The notes: a model not told the origin generated them from the letters alone. Positions 1-5,059 are shown, numbered from the stretch's first letter. The stretch is DNA of 5,105 bases from Candidatus Omnitrophota bacterium (GCA_023247575.1 JAHFGE010000111.1:1-5105), one strand, 5' to 3'. Program-made: numbers and translations.

Positions 1-111
1 ATATCCATGCGGTCCCATGGACAGCATTTTAAATGGTATGATTCCCATCCATCTTTCCGCCCGCGTCCTTCCTGCTCCGTATACCCCCGCCAATGAATAT
101 TATTCAACTGT
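1..111. other. Left-edge stretch of uncertain coding content
   Basis: No gene can be called with confidence. Three frames are open to the left edge. On the + strand, frame 2-157 runs 51 codons to TAA at 155-157 and would end in ...SLDFFRVWCRF, reading through the inverted repeat at 112-141. On the + strand, frame 1-96 runs 31 codons to TGA. On the - strand, an ATG at 48 (reverse) begins MGIIPFKMLSMGPHGY and leaves the window, with a weak GGAAAG upstream. It could be the 5' end of a divergent gene. Runs of this length in several frames are expected by chance at this composition, so none is promoted to a CDS. Confidence 0.3.
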
Positions 112-141
112 ACTCGGAAAAAGTCTTGACTTTTTCCGAGT
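112..141. repeat. Perfect 14-bp inverted repeat upstream of ATPase gene
   Basis: Left arm ACTCGGAAAAAGTC (112-125) and right arm GACTTTTTCCGAGT (128-141) are exact reverse complements separated by only TT. The pair could form a long hairpin in RNA or single-stranded DNA, or serve as a dyad operator. It is not a good terminator, because no T-run follows the right arm on the + strand. It ends 19 bp before the ATPase start codon, and its right arm overlaps the proposed -35 box, so control of the downstream gene is plausible. It could equally be a dispersed palindromic repeat or the edge of a transferred segment. The repeat itself is certain; its role is inference. Confidence 0.9.
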
Positions 142-153
142 GTGGTGTAGATT
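126..153 (+). promoter_or_regulatory. Possible promoter of the ATPase gene
   Basis: TTGACT (126-131, five of six matches to the -35 consensus) is followed after 16 bp by TAGATT (148-153, four of six matches to -10). The predicted start site near 160 falls next to the ATG at 161. The transcript would therefore be nearly leaderless, which agrees with the absence of a Shine-Dalgarno sequence before this gene. The -35 box lies in the inverted repeat at 112-141. This is a consensus match only. Confidence 0.35.
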
Positions 154-160
154 TTAAGCT

Positions 161-1390
161 ATGCATAAGCGAGCTCTATATAAAAAACTTTGGGACTATC
201 TGTCAGCCGATAAGTCGATGATTATGCTGGCTGGCCCTCGTCAATCTGGAAAAACGACATTTGCGAAGGAAATTGTTGCCAAGAATTATTCTGACGCCAT
301 TTACTTAAACTGGGACCAGGCTGAGGATAAGCGGCGGCTTATCGTAGATCCTCTTTTTTTTTCCAAAGAACCCCGCACAAGTTTATCATCCAAACCATTA
401 GTCATCCTTGACGAAATCCATAAATACCGCCATTGGAAGAATTATCTTAAAGGCATTTACGATCAGTTTTCAAAAGAGTATCAGTTCTTGGTTACGGGCA
501 GCGGACGTTTAGAGTTTTCCCGCAAGGCAGGAGATTCACTGGCCGGACGATTCTTGAAATTTCATCTATTCCCTTTAACGCTGGCGGAGCTTTCTTCCCA
601 GCGCAGGGAGTGGAAAGACTTTGTGAAAAATCCCTTACAAGGCTTTGATGACGTGCCAGCAAAACATACAGGCGAAGCGTTTAAATCCCTTTGGGAATTA
701 AGCGGTTTCCCTGAGCCGCTTTTTAGCGGGCGAAAAACATTCTGGAGAACATGGACTTCCACTTATGGCCAACAAATTGTTCGTGATGATCTCAAGACTG
801 TTGCTGATATTCGCAATCTTGATACTATAGAAATCCTTTTTGCCTTATTGCCTGCCAGAGTCGGTAGTCCGCTTTCTATGAATAATTTGGCCGGTGATTT
901 ACAGGTCGCCTTCGATACGGTCAAAAGCTGGCTGCTTTTGTTTGATTTATTTTATTTGTCTTTTCGCCTGTCTCCTTGGTCTGAGAAGATTACCAGAAGC
1001 CTGCGCAAAGAAAAAAAGATCTATATTTTCAATTATCCTCTTATCGAAGACGAAGGACATCGTTTTGAAAACCTGGTTGCAGTGGATTTCCTGAGAGCGG
1101 TCGAAACCTGGAATGATTACGGGTTTGGAAAGTTTAATTTGCATTATGTACGCAACAAAAACAAACAGGAGGCAGATTTCCTCATAACGGAAAATAACAG
1201 GCCGTTTCTCCTGATGGAAACCAAAATATCCGATGAAACCCCCTCTGCAAACCTTAAGATTTTTCAAAACACTTTAAACGTTCCTGCCATTCAGCTTGTC
1301 AAGAAAGATGGAGTTAAAAAAGTCTTTAAGAATGGTAAAAACGATATTTTAGTGGTGACGGCTCACCGCTGGCTTTCATCCTTGCCTTGA
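161..1390 (+). CDS. AAA+ ATPase with C-terminal DUF4143 domain
   Basis: This is a 409-residue cytoplasmic protein of the widespread AAA_14/DUF4143 ATPase family, whose cellular role and substrate are not established. Visible motifs in order are Walker A GPRQSGKT (residues 25-32), Walker B LVILDEIHK (80-88, D84/E85), a sensor-1-like segment FLVTGSGR (109-116), and the family-typical AGRFLKFHLFPLTLAEL (128-144). A probable winged-helix part follows at about 208-270 (NNLAGDLQVAFDTVKSWL). The C-terminal part has EADF (337-340) and ETK (353-355), a PD-(D/E)XK nuclease-fold pattern in which D339, E353 and K355 are kept. The length is usual for the family and no break is seen, although a T9 run (354-362) lies early in the gene. 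The ATG at 161 is the first in frame, and no ribosome binding site is visible. Such genes are often found singly and scattered, and the neighbours here give no clue to its job. Confidence 0.9.
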   Translation: MHKRALYKKLWDYLSADKSMIMLAGPRQSGKTTFAKEIVAKNYSDAIYLNWDQAEDKRRLIVDPLFFSKEPRTSLSSKPLVILDEIHKYRHWKNYLKGIYDQFSKEYQFLVTGSGRLEFSRKAGDSLAGRFLKFHLFPLTLAELSSQRREWKDFVKNPLQGFDDVPAKHTGEAFKSLWELSGFPEPLFSGRKTFWRTWTSTYGQQIVRDDLKTVADIRNLDTIEILFALLPARVGSPLSMNNLAGDLQVAFDTVKSWLLLFDLFYLSFRLSPWSEKITRSLRKEKKIYIFNYPLIEDEGHRFENLVAVDFLRAVETWNDYGFGKFNLHYVRNKNKQEADFLITENNRPFLLMETKISDETPSANLKIFQNTLNVPAIQLVKKDGVKKVFKNGKNDILVVTAHRWLSSLP

Positions 1391-1425
1391 AATAAATACT
1401 CATTTAAAATTAGCATATACGGTTG

Positions 1426-1478
1426 ACTCCAGTATTCCGTCGAGAGCAGGAAATACCCTCTCGTCGATCAACTGGAGT
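1426..1478. repeat. 53-bp symmetric imperfect inverted repeat
   Basis: The outer arms ACTCCAGT (1426-1433) and ACTGGAGT (1471-1478) pair perfectly over 8 bp. The inner arms CGAGAG (1441-1446) and CTCTCG (1458-1463) pair over 6 bp with an 11-nt loop. Between them lies a symmetric 7x7 internal loop in which two further C-G pairs are possible (1438-1439 with 1465-1466). No T-run follows, so it is not a standard terminator. It could be a structured RNA at the 3' end of the ATPase transcript, a dispersed palindromic repeat or a DNA dyad. Confidence 0.7.
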
Positions 1479-1501
1479 GAAGCGGATAAGCCTATAATAA
1501 A

Positions 1502-1539
1502 TTTACGAGGCCTGCCCTCGTAAACCCCGCCAGGGCAGG
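1502..1539. repeat. Two overlapping, mutually exclusive inverted repeats
   Basis: TTTACGAG (1502-1509) pairs with CTCGTAAA (1517-1524) over 8 bp with a 7-nt loop. CCTGCCCT (1511-1518) pairs with AGGGCAGG (1532-1539) over 8 bp with a 13-nt loop. The second pair uses the loop and the start of the right arm of the first, so only one of the two can form at a time. No gene or T-tract goes with them. The CCTGCC/GGCAGG core resembles that of the palindrome inserted in serS, but the sequences are not the same. Confidence 0.65.
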
Positions 1540-1573
1540 GGGCTGGCAACGTGAAAATTTGTTTCAAGCCTGT

Positions 1574-1601
1574 TTGACATGAGAGAAGGGGGTGTTATAC
1601 T
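1574..1601 (+). promoter_or_regulatory. Strong sigma70-type promoter of the pilin operon
   Basis: TTGACA (1574-1579, perfect -35) and TATACT (1596-1601, five of six matches to -10) are separated by 16 bp, close to the optimal 17. The start site is predicted near 1608, which gives an untranslated leader of about 90 nt before the ATG at 1699. It is the best promoter match in the window and lies directly before four tandem pilin genes. Transcription has not been shown. Confidence 0.7.
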
Positions 1602-1610
1602 TTTAATGAA

Positions 1611-1650
1611 GCCCAAATTTATGGAACGAAGTGAACATAAATTTGTTGGC
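1611..1650 (+). promoter_or_regulatory. Leader hairpin 1 of the pilin operon
   Basis: GCCCAAATTTATG (1611-1623) pairs with CATAAATTTG...GGC (1636-1650). This gives 13 base pairs with one TT bulge at 1646-1647 and a 12-nt loop, GAACGAAGTGAA. The hairpin starts about three bases after the predicted start site, where a 5'-end structure may protect or regulate an mRNA. It may alternatively be a dispersed palindromic repeat that happens to lie in the leader. Confidence 0.6.
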
Positions 1651-1657
1651 TGAATTA

Positions 1658-1680
1658 ACCCCGCAGCTTTTTTGCGGGGT
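1658..1680 (+). promoter_or_regulatory. Leader hairpin 2, terminator-like stem before the first pilin gene
   Basis: ACCCCGCA (1658-1665) pairs with TGCGGGGT (1673-1680) in a GC-rich 8-bp stem with a 7-nt loop GCTTTTT. This resembles the stem of an intrinsic terminator, but the sequence after it is CAATTTAAGG rather than a T-run, so efficient termination is unlikely. The stem ends 7 bases before the ribosome binding site AAGGGA (1687-1692). A role in translation, mRNA stability or attenuation is therefore possible. A TTG at 1672 inside the hairpin is in frame with the pilin but is not a credible start. Confidence 0.55.
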
Positions 1681-1698
1681 CAATTTAAGGGAAAGATT

Positions 1699-2127
1699 AT
1701 GAAGAACAGGATGGCTTTTACGTTGATCGAATTGATGGCGGTGTTAGTCAGTGTAGGTGTTTTAGCGGCTATCGCCTTGCCTAGCCTTTTTACCCAAATC
1801 GAGCGCCATCGGGCTCAGGAAGCCATTAATACCTTGGGGGCTATAAGAAATGCCATGGAATCCTGCGGGGTATCGCAGGCGGCGCCTTATGATTTTACGA
1901 ATTGTGGTTCTTTTTCAGCTATAAATATGACCGACCCTTCCTATAATGCTTCTACCAATCCTGGTGCCAATTTTACTTATGCTATTAGTGGTAATGATAA
2001 TGGCACATACACTGTTACCGCAACTAGGGCTAACCCATCCATTCCAGCCAATACGGTTACTATAACTAGAAGCAGCAGCGCTCAAGTGACTTGTACGGGC
2101 GGGGGTGCCTATTTAGGATTTTGTTAA
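1699..2127 (+). CDS. Type IV pilin-like protein 1 (major-type prepilin)
   Basis: This 142-residue prepilin would be cut by a PilD-type peptidase and assembled from the inner membrane into a type IV pilus or secretion pseudopilus. The leader MKNRMA is followed by FTLIELMAVLVSVGVLAAIALP. The mature protein thus starts at Phe7 with Glu at +5, a hydrophobic helix and Pro at +22, all hallmarks of the family. The residue before the cut is Ala instead of the usual Gly. The globular part has four Cys, including one in the C-terminal GFC, which suggests a disulfide loop. The ATG at 1699 is chosen over the upstream in-frame TTG (1672) because AAGGGA (1687-1692) lies 6 bases before it and because it gives a short leader. 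It is the first gene of four; the next starts one base after its stop. Whether it is the major pilin or a pseudopilin cannot be told. Confidence 0.9.
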   Translation: MKNRMAFTLIELMAVLVSVGVLAAIALPSLFTQIERHRAQEAINTLGAIRNAMESCGVSQAAPYDFTNCGSFSAINMTDPSYNASTNPGANFTYAISGNDNGTYTVTATRANPSIPANTVTITRSSSAQVTCTGGGAYLGFC

Positions 2128-2128
2128 T

Positions 2129-2599
2129 ATGTCTAACAAAGCCTTTACATTAATTGAGATTCTGGTGACAGCAGTCATTCTGGGACTGGTAGCCTTCATG
2201 GTCATCCCCAACTTTACCACAGCCATCAACCGTTCCTATGCCCAGGATGCCATGCATAATTTAATGGCCATTTATGCTGCGCAACAGTATTACTATCAAA
2301 ATAACAACAGTGTTTATTGCACATCAAGCTCAAGTTGTACTTCTGGCACTATTCCTAATAGTATTAGTGTTATTAATTCAAATTTAAACCTAAACATTGC
2401 CTCCACGGGAGGAACAACCTACGATTGCAGTGCTGCTTGCTCTGGGTTGTTTTGCTGCGCGGCAACAAATGCAAATTTTACCATGCAGGTTGTTCTGGTC
2501 ACTGCTATTAATACCGGCTCAGTTTCGGTTCCGCAATACTGCAATGGGACCCTTAATCCCTGCTGTCAGGGAGGAACCCCTGGTAATAATTGTCCGTAG
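2129..2599 (+). CDS. Type IV pilin-like protein 2, cysteine-rich
   Basis: This is a 156-residue prepilin. The five-residue leader MSNKA precedes FTLIEILVTAVILGLVAFMVIP, with Glu at +5 and Pro at +22, and Ala again takes the -1 position. The helix continues into NRSYAQDAMHNLMAIYAAQQYYY, as in PilA/PilE-type pilins. The exported domain is low in complexity (Asn/Ser/Thr) and has ten Cys, including FCC (about residues 108-110) and NPCC near the C-terminus, so several disulfides are likely. The start lies one base after the stop of the first pilin gene, with AGGA at 2115-2118 as a probable ribosome binding site, pointing to coupled translation. The last codon and the stop TAG run into the palindrome at 2596-2622, which may have set the present C-terminus. 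Confidence 0.88.
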   Translation: MSNKAFTLIEILVTAVILGLVAFMVIPNFTTAINRSYAQDAMHNLMAIYAAQQYYYQNNNSVYCTSSSSCTSGTIPNSISVINSNLNLNIASTGGTTYDCSAACSGLFCCAATNANFTMQVVLVTAINTGSVSVPQYCNGTLNPCCQGGTPGNNCP

Positions 2600-2622
2600 G
2601 GGCGATTAGTAATCGCCCCTAC
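2596..2622. repeat. Perfect 27-bp palindromic repeat carrying a pilin stop codon
   Basis: GTAGGGGCGATT (2596-2607) and AATCGCCCCTAC (2611-2622) are perfect 12-bp arms around AGT. The TAG of the second pilin gene (2597-2599) lies in the left arm, and the third pilin gene starts 12 bases after the right arm. The GTAGGGGC...GCCCCTAC form is reminiscent of REP-like palindromes dispersed in many bacterial genomes (from memory, not searched). In the operon mRNA it would form a stable hairpin that could affect processing or relative expression. No T-run follows, so it is not a standard terminator. Confidence 0.8.
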
Positions 2623-2634
2623 ATTCTAGATGAT

Positions 2635-3024
2635 ATGTTCAAGATAACCACCCAAGGCTTTAGTCTTTTGGAAACCTTCCTGGCCGCACTTCTTTTCGTA
2701 TTTTCCGTGGCCTCCATTTTTACAGCTCTTTATTCCATACGTAAACCCGCTGTCAATACCGATCAGATGAGCCAAGGGGCACTGGCTGGCAAGCAGGTTC
2801 TGGAGGCTTTGCGCTATTACGTGGATCCTGCTGACTATAGCAGTGGTGGCTGCTTGTATCCTGGTGGCCACGCTACTTTACCGTCCTCTGTTTTTTTACC
2901 GGCAGGGGGCTATGCTGTATCGTATGTGGTCAGTACGGATCCTTCTGGATGTGTGGATAATCCACCGGCAACCTTTTGTGGTCGAAAGGTCATTGCTACT
3001 GTTACCTGGCCCGATGCGATGTAG
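2635..3024 (+). CDS. PilV/GspI-like minor pilin
   Basis: This 129-residue prepilin has the leader MFKITTQG and the mature N-terminus FSLLETFLAALLFVFSVASIF, so Gly at -1 and Glu at +5 are both canonical. The helix leads into SQGALAGKQVLEALRYYVD, and the protein ends in a strand RKVIATVTWPD. This is the style of PilV/GspI minor pilins, which cap or initiate pilus or pseudopilus fibres. It has three Cys. The ATG at 2635 gives a normal short leader. A TTG at 2590 would add 15 residues and run through the palindrome, so it is less likely. No clear ribosome binding site precedes 2635, so translation may depend on coupling. The next gene follows closely. The family call rests on the N-terminus and gene order, and the exact subfamily is uncertain. 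Confidence 0.8.
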   Translation: MFKITTQGFSLLETFLAALLFVFSVASIFTALYSIRKPAVNTDQMSQGALAGKQVLEALRYYVDPADYSSGGCLYPGGHATLPSSVFLPAGGYAVSYVVSTDPSGCVDNPPATFCGRKVIATVTWPDAM

Positions 3025-3033
3025 GGGATGTTC

Positions 3034-3708
3034 ATGAAAACAGTTCATTGCACAGCCATTACGTTAATGGAACTGATTATCGCCAGTGTGGTGGTGACTG
3101 TCGTCATGCTGGGCGTTGTTTCTGCCAGTATCATTTTGCAAAAAAATAGTACGGACTATACCAACAGGTATTTTGTCACCCAGACGGCTACCAATGTCCT
3201 CAATAGCATACTTGCCGATGCTTCGCAAGTGGTGGGAACAGTCAATTGTCCAGGAATTGTGATTGGAATCAACTCCACTGGTACCGGTGGTTGTGCTCTA
3301 TCATCAGGTACCGGAGATGCCAATACTATTTGTTTTTATCAGGATATGAATGGCGCAGGAATTGGAAATGGAACGATTCAAGATACTACTTATGGGCAGT
3401 GGGCATGCTATACTTATAGCGCTAACAATATTTATAGGTGCACCTCAAATTATAACAACGGCGGTAATCAGGGCATGAATCAATGTAATGCGGGGGCGGG
3501 GAGTACACTGGTAGGTACAGCCAGTGCCCTGCCATGGCCATCCGCATCTTTTAATACAGGGGTATTTTCTTTAACCGTTGATAATTGTTGGAATCCAGCC
3601 ATAGCCTCTTGTTGTAATCCCATTAATACCAATTGTTCTTCAGATTCGAGTAACCCTTTTGCGGAAAAAAAAGGAAGTGTATCTGCAGGCAGCTATAGCG
3701 CATCGTAA
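3034..3708 (+). CDS. PilW/GspJ-like minor pilin, cysteine-rich, possibly frameshifted at its end
   Basis: This 224-residue prepilin-like protein starts MKTVHCTA, then ITLMELIIASVVVTVVMLGVV. Glu is at +5, but +1 is Ile instead of Phe or Met and -1 is Ala, so processing may be atypical. The size and last position in the cluster fit PilW/GspJ. The exported domain has ten Cys, including DNCWNPAIASCC (about residues 182-193) and NTNC. The ATG at 3034 is preferred to the one at 3028 because GGGG (3024-3027) is then 6 bases upstream. The gene overlaps nothing and starts 9 bases after the third pilin's stop. The last 11 residues (GSVSAGSYSAS) follow an A8 run. The next frame instead gives EVYLQAAIAHRNFILI, a more pilin-like end stopping at 3724. 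The displayed terminus is therefore doubtful. Confidence 0.8.
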   Translation: MKTVHCTAITLMELIIASVVVTVVMLGVVSASIILQKNSTDYTNRYFVTQTATNVLNSILADASQVVGTVNCPGIVIGINSTGTGGCALSSGTGDANTICFYQDMNGAGIGNGTIQDTTYGQWACYTYSANNIYRCTSNYNNGGNQGMNQCNAGAGSTLVGTASALPWPSASFNTGVFSLTVDNCWNPAIASCCNPINTNCSSDSSNPFAEKKGSVSAGSYSAS

Positions 3709-3724
3709 CTTCATTTTAATTTGA
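3665..3724 (+). other. A8 tract and alternative-frame C-terminus of the fourth pilin
   Basis: Eight A residues (3665-3672) follow GCGG. Removing one A, or a +1 shift there, continues the protein from ...FAEKK into EVYLQAAIAHRNFILI and a TGA at 3722-3724, giving 229 residues in place of 224. The new tail has the strand-plus-RN ending often seen in PilW-like minor pilins, while the displayed tail is a short Ser/Ala/Gly string. The cause could be a sequencing or assembly error, a phase-variable homopolymer, transcriptional slippage or a true mutation. Confidence 0.5.
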
Positions 3725-3749
3725 CACGTTCCGTCGATTACGCTACCAT
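3721..3749 (+). promoter_or_regulatory. Probable promoter of serS
   Basis: TTGACA (3721-3726, perfect -35) and TACCAT (3744-3749, four of six matches to -10) are separated by exactly 17 bp. The start is predicted near 3756, only about 5 bases before the serS ATG, and no Shine-Dalgarno sequence is visible. The transcript would be nearly leaderless, as inferred for the ATPase gene. The -35 box overlaps the alternative stop codon of the fourth pilin gene. No terminator lies between that gene and serS, so read-through from the pilin operon is also possible. Confidence 0.5.
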
Positions 3750-3760
3750 ATCGCCATTAT

Positions 3761-5059
3761 ATGCTAGACCTCAAGTTTATCCGCGAAAATACTGAGAAAG
3801 TCAAAGCGGGGCTGCAAGCTAGAAGGGCCTGCCTGCCGGCAGGCAGGGCGCCGGTGGACTTATCCCGCCTTTTGAAACTCGACACAGACCGCCGGGCCCT
3901 TATTGGGAAGCTCGATGAGCTGAAGGCCGAGAAGAATGCCGCCAACCAGGCCATTGGCCGCATGGTAAAAGACAAACTTGATCCCAAGCTTAAAATCGCA
4001 TCTATGAAACAAACAGCTTCTCAAATTGATGCCCTGCAGCCGGCGATCAACAAGGTAGAGGAAGACATTGACCGAATTTTAATGACCATTCCCAATATTC
4101 CGCATGCGTCGGTGCCAGTAGGCGGTCTGGAAGCCAATCAAGAGATCAGCCGATGGGGAAAGCCACCAACTTTTGATTTTAAACCAAAGACCCATATAGA
4201 ATTGGCTGAACATTTAGACATTATTGATTTCCAAAGAGGGGCCAAGCTCAGCGGATCTAATTTTATCCTTTATAAAGACCTGGGGGCACGCCTGGTGCGG
4301 GCTTTGGTTAATTTCATGCTGGATTTACATACCAAAGAGCATGGCTACCGTGAAATGTTGCCGCCGGTGTTAGTCAATACCGCGGCCATGACCGGCACAG
4401 GGCAGTTGCCTAAAATGAAAGAGGACATGTACTACCTGCCGGATGATGATTTATATTTAATCCCGACCGCCGAGGTGCCGGTGACGAATATCCACCGGGA
4501 CGAGACGCTTCATGAAGAGGACTTGCCTTTGTATTATACCGCTTACACAGTTTGTTTTCGTCGAGAAGCAGGATCTTATGGTAAGGATACCCGGGGCCTG
4601 ATGCGGGTACATCAGTTTGACAAAGTTGAGTTAGTCAAATTTGTTAAGCCGGAAAATTCTTACCATGAGTTAGAGAGTCTGCTAACAGATGCCCGCCGGG
4701 TTTTTGAAATTTTGGAGATTCCCTATCGGGTGATCCTGTTATCCAGCGGGGATTTAAGTTTTGCGGCTGCCAAATGTTATGACATTGAAGTTTATGCCTC
4801 AGGACTTGACCAATGGCTGGAAGCTTCCAGCTGTTCCAATTTCGAAAATTTCCAGGCCCGCCGGGCCAATATCGCCTATAAAGGCAAAGATGGCAAGAGA
4901 AAAGGTTTTGTGCATACCCTCAACGGTTCCGGTGTTGCCCTGCCGCGTACCATGATCGCTATTCTAGAAAATTATCAGACCAAAAATGGTGACGTCATTG
5001 TTCCGCCAGCGCTGCGTCCTTACATGGGCGGGGTGGAAATGATAAAGAAAAAGTTTTGA
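3761..5059 (+). CDS. serS: Seryl-tRNA synthetase
   Basis: This class II aminoacyl-tRNA synthetase (432 residues, cytoplasmic) uses ATP to charge tRNA-Ser with serine. The N-terminal tRNA-binding domain (1 to about 110) begins MLDLKFIREN and contains the long coiled-coil arm (about 40-105). The catalytic domain shows motif 1 ending in GYREMLPPVLV (195-205), TAE (236-238), motif 2 FRREAGSYGKDTRG (267-279) with HQFDKVE (284-290), the serine-site region SSCSNFENFQARRAN (357-370), and motif 3 LNGSGVALPRTMIAILENYQ (387-406) with R396. All key residues appear kept. The length fits the family apart from seven extra residues at about 23-29 (ACLPAGR), encoded by a palindromic insertion in the loop before the coiled coil. 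The ATG at 3761 matches the conserved family start. A tRNA-Ser gene follows 11 bp after the stop. Confidence 0.98.
   Translation: MLDLKFIRENTEKVKAGLQARRACLPAGRAPVDLSRLLKLDTDRRALIGKLDELKAEKNAANQAIGRMVKDKLDPKLKIASMKQTASQIDALQPAINKVEEDIDRILMTIPNIPHASVPVGGLEANQEISRWGKPPTFDFKPKTHIELAEHLDIIDFQRGAKLSGSNFILYKDLGARLVRALVNFMLDLHTKEHGYREMLPPVLVNTAAMTGTGQLPKMKEDMYYLPDDDLYLIPTAEVPVTNIHRDETLHEEDLPLYYTAYTVCFRREAGSYGKDTRGLMRVHQFDKVELVKFVKPENSYHELESLLTDARRVFEILEIPYRVILLSSGDLSFAAAKCYDIEVYASGLDQWLEASSCSNFENFQARRANIAYKGKDGKRKGFVHTLNGSGVALPRTMIAILENYQTKNGDVIVPPALRPYMGGVEMIKKKF
3824..3849. mobile_element. In-frame palindromic mini-insertion in serS
   Basis: CCTGCCTGCCGGCAGGCAGG (3828-3847) is a perfect 20-bp palindrome. 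AGGGC occurs at 3824-3828 and again at 3845-3849, a 5-bp direct repeat with a 21-bp period. Removing one period restores AGA AGG GCG CCG GTG (RRAPV), which matches the usual spacing of seryl-tRNA synthetases between helix 1 and the coiled coil. The 21 bp add exactly seven codons (ACLPAGR) and keep the frame. The layout suggests a small palindromic element with a target duplication, comparable in principle to the palindromic elements found inside Rickettsia genes. LPAGR(QA)-type peptides from such palindromes recur, as I recall, in proteins of uncultured bacteria. Repeat expansion without mobility is the alternative. Confidence 0.7.

Larger units (their letters stand above)
1391..1698. other. 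Hairpin-rich intergenic region between ATPase and pilin operon
   Basis: This 308-bp gap holds no convincing protein gene. It contains at least five inverted repeats (1426-1478, 1502-1524, 1511-1539, 1611-1650, 1658-1680) and a weaker one (GGCT 1541-1544 with AGCC 1567-1570, plus TGAAA/TTTCA inside). A perfect TATAAT at 1493-1498 has no matching -35 box. A strong promoter lies at 1574-1601. No T-rich terminator follows the ATPase gene. A 15-codon reading frame (1606-1653, starting MKPKF) overlaps the first leader hairpin but lacks a usable ribosome binding site. Confidence 0.7.

Noticed and set aside
1..48. Divergent gene on the - strand starting MGIIPFKMLSMG
   Set aside because: Only 16 codons are visible with a weak ribosome binding site, and overlapping + frames are equally open; more sequence to the left is required.
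354..362. T9 run in the ATPase gene as a frameshift site
   Set aside because: The reading frame is intact on both sides with all expected motifs downstream, so there is no sign of a shift; phase variation is only conceivable.
1606..1653. A 15-codon open frame (MKPKF...) in the pilin leader as an attenuation peptide
   Set aside because: No ribosome binding site at a usable distance, its ATG lies at or before the predicted transcription start, and its sequence is simply the reading of the hairpin arms.
1658..1690. Intrinsic terminator before the first pilin gene
   Set aside because: The stem is convincing but the run of T is in the loop, not after the stem, so termination is not supported.
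1672..1698. TTG start extending the first pilin by nine residues
   Set aside because: It lies inside a GC-rich hairpin and has no ribosome binding site, while the ATG at 1699 has AAGGGA at good spacing and gives a standard leader.
1435..3737. Shared 9-mer TTCCGTCGA at 1435-1443 and 3729-3737, each downstream of TTGAC
   Set aside because: Repeats of this length are expected many times by chance in 5 kb, and the spacing to TTGAC differs (12 versus 8 bases).
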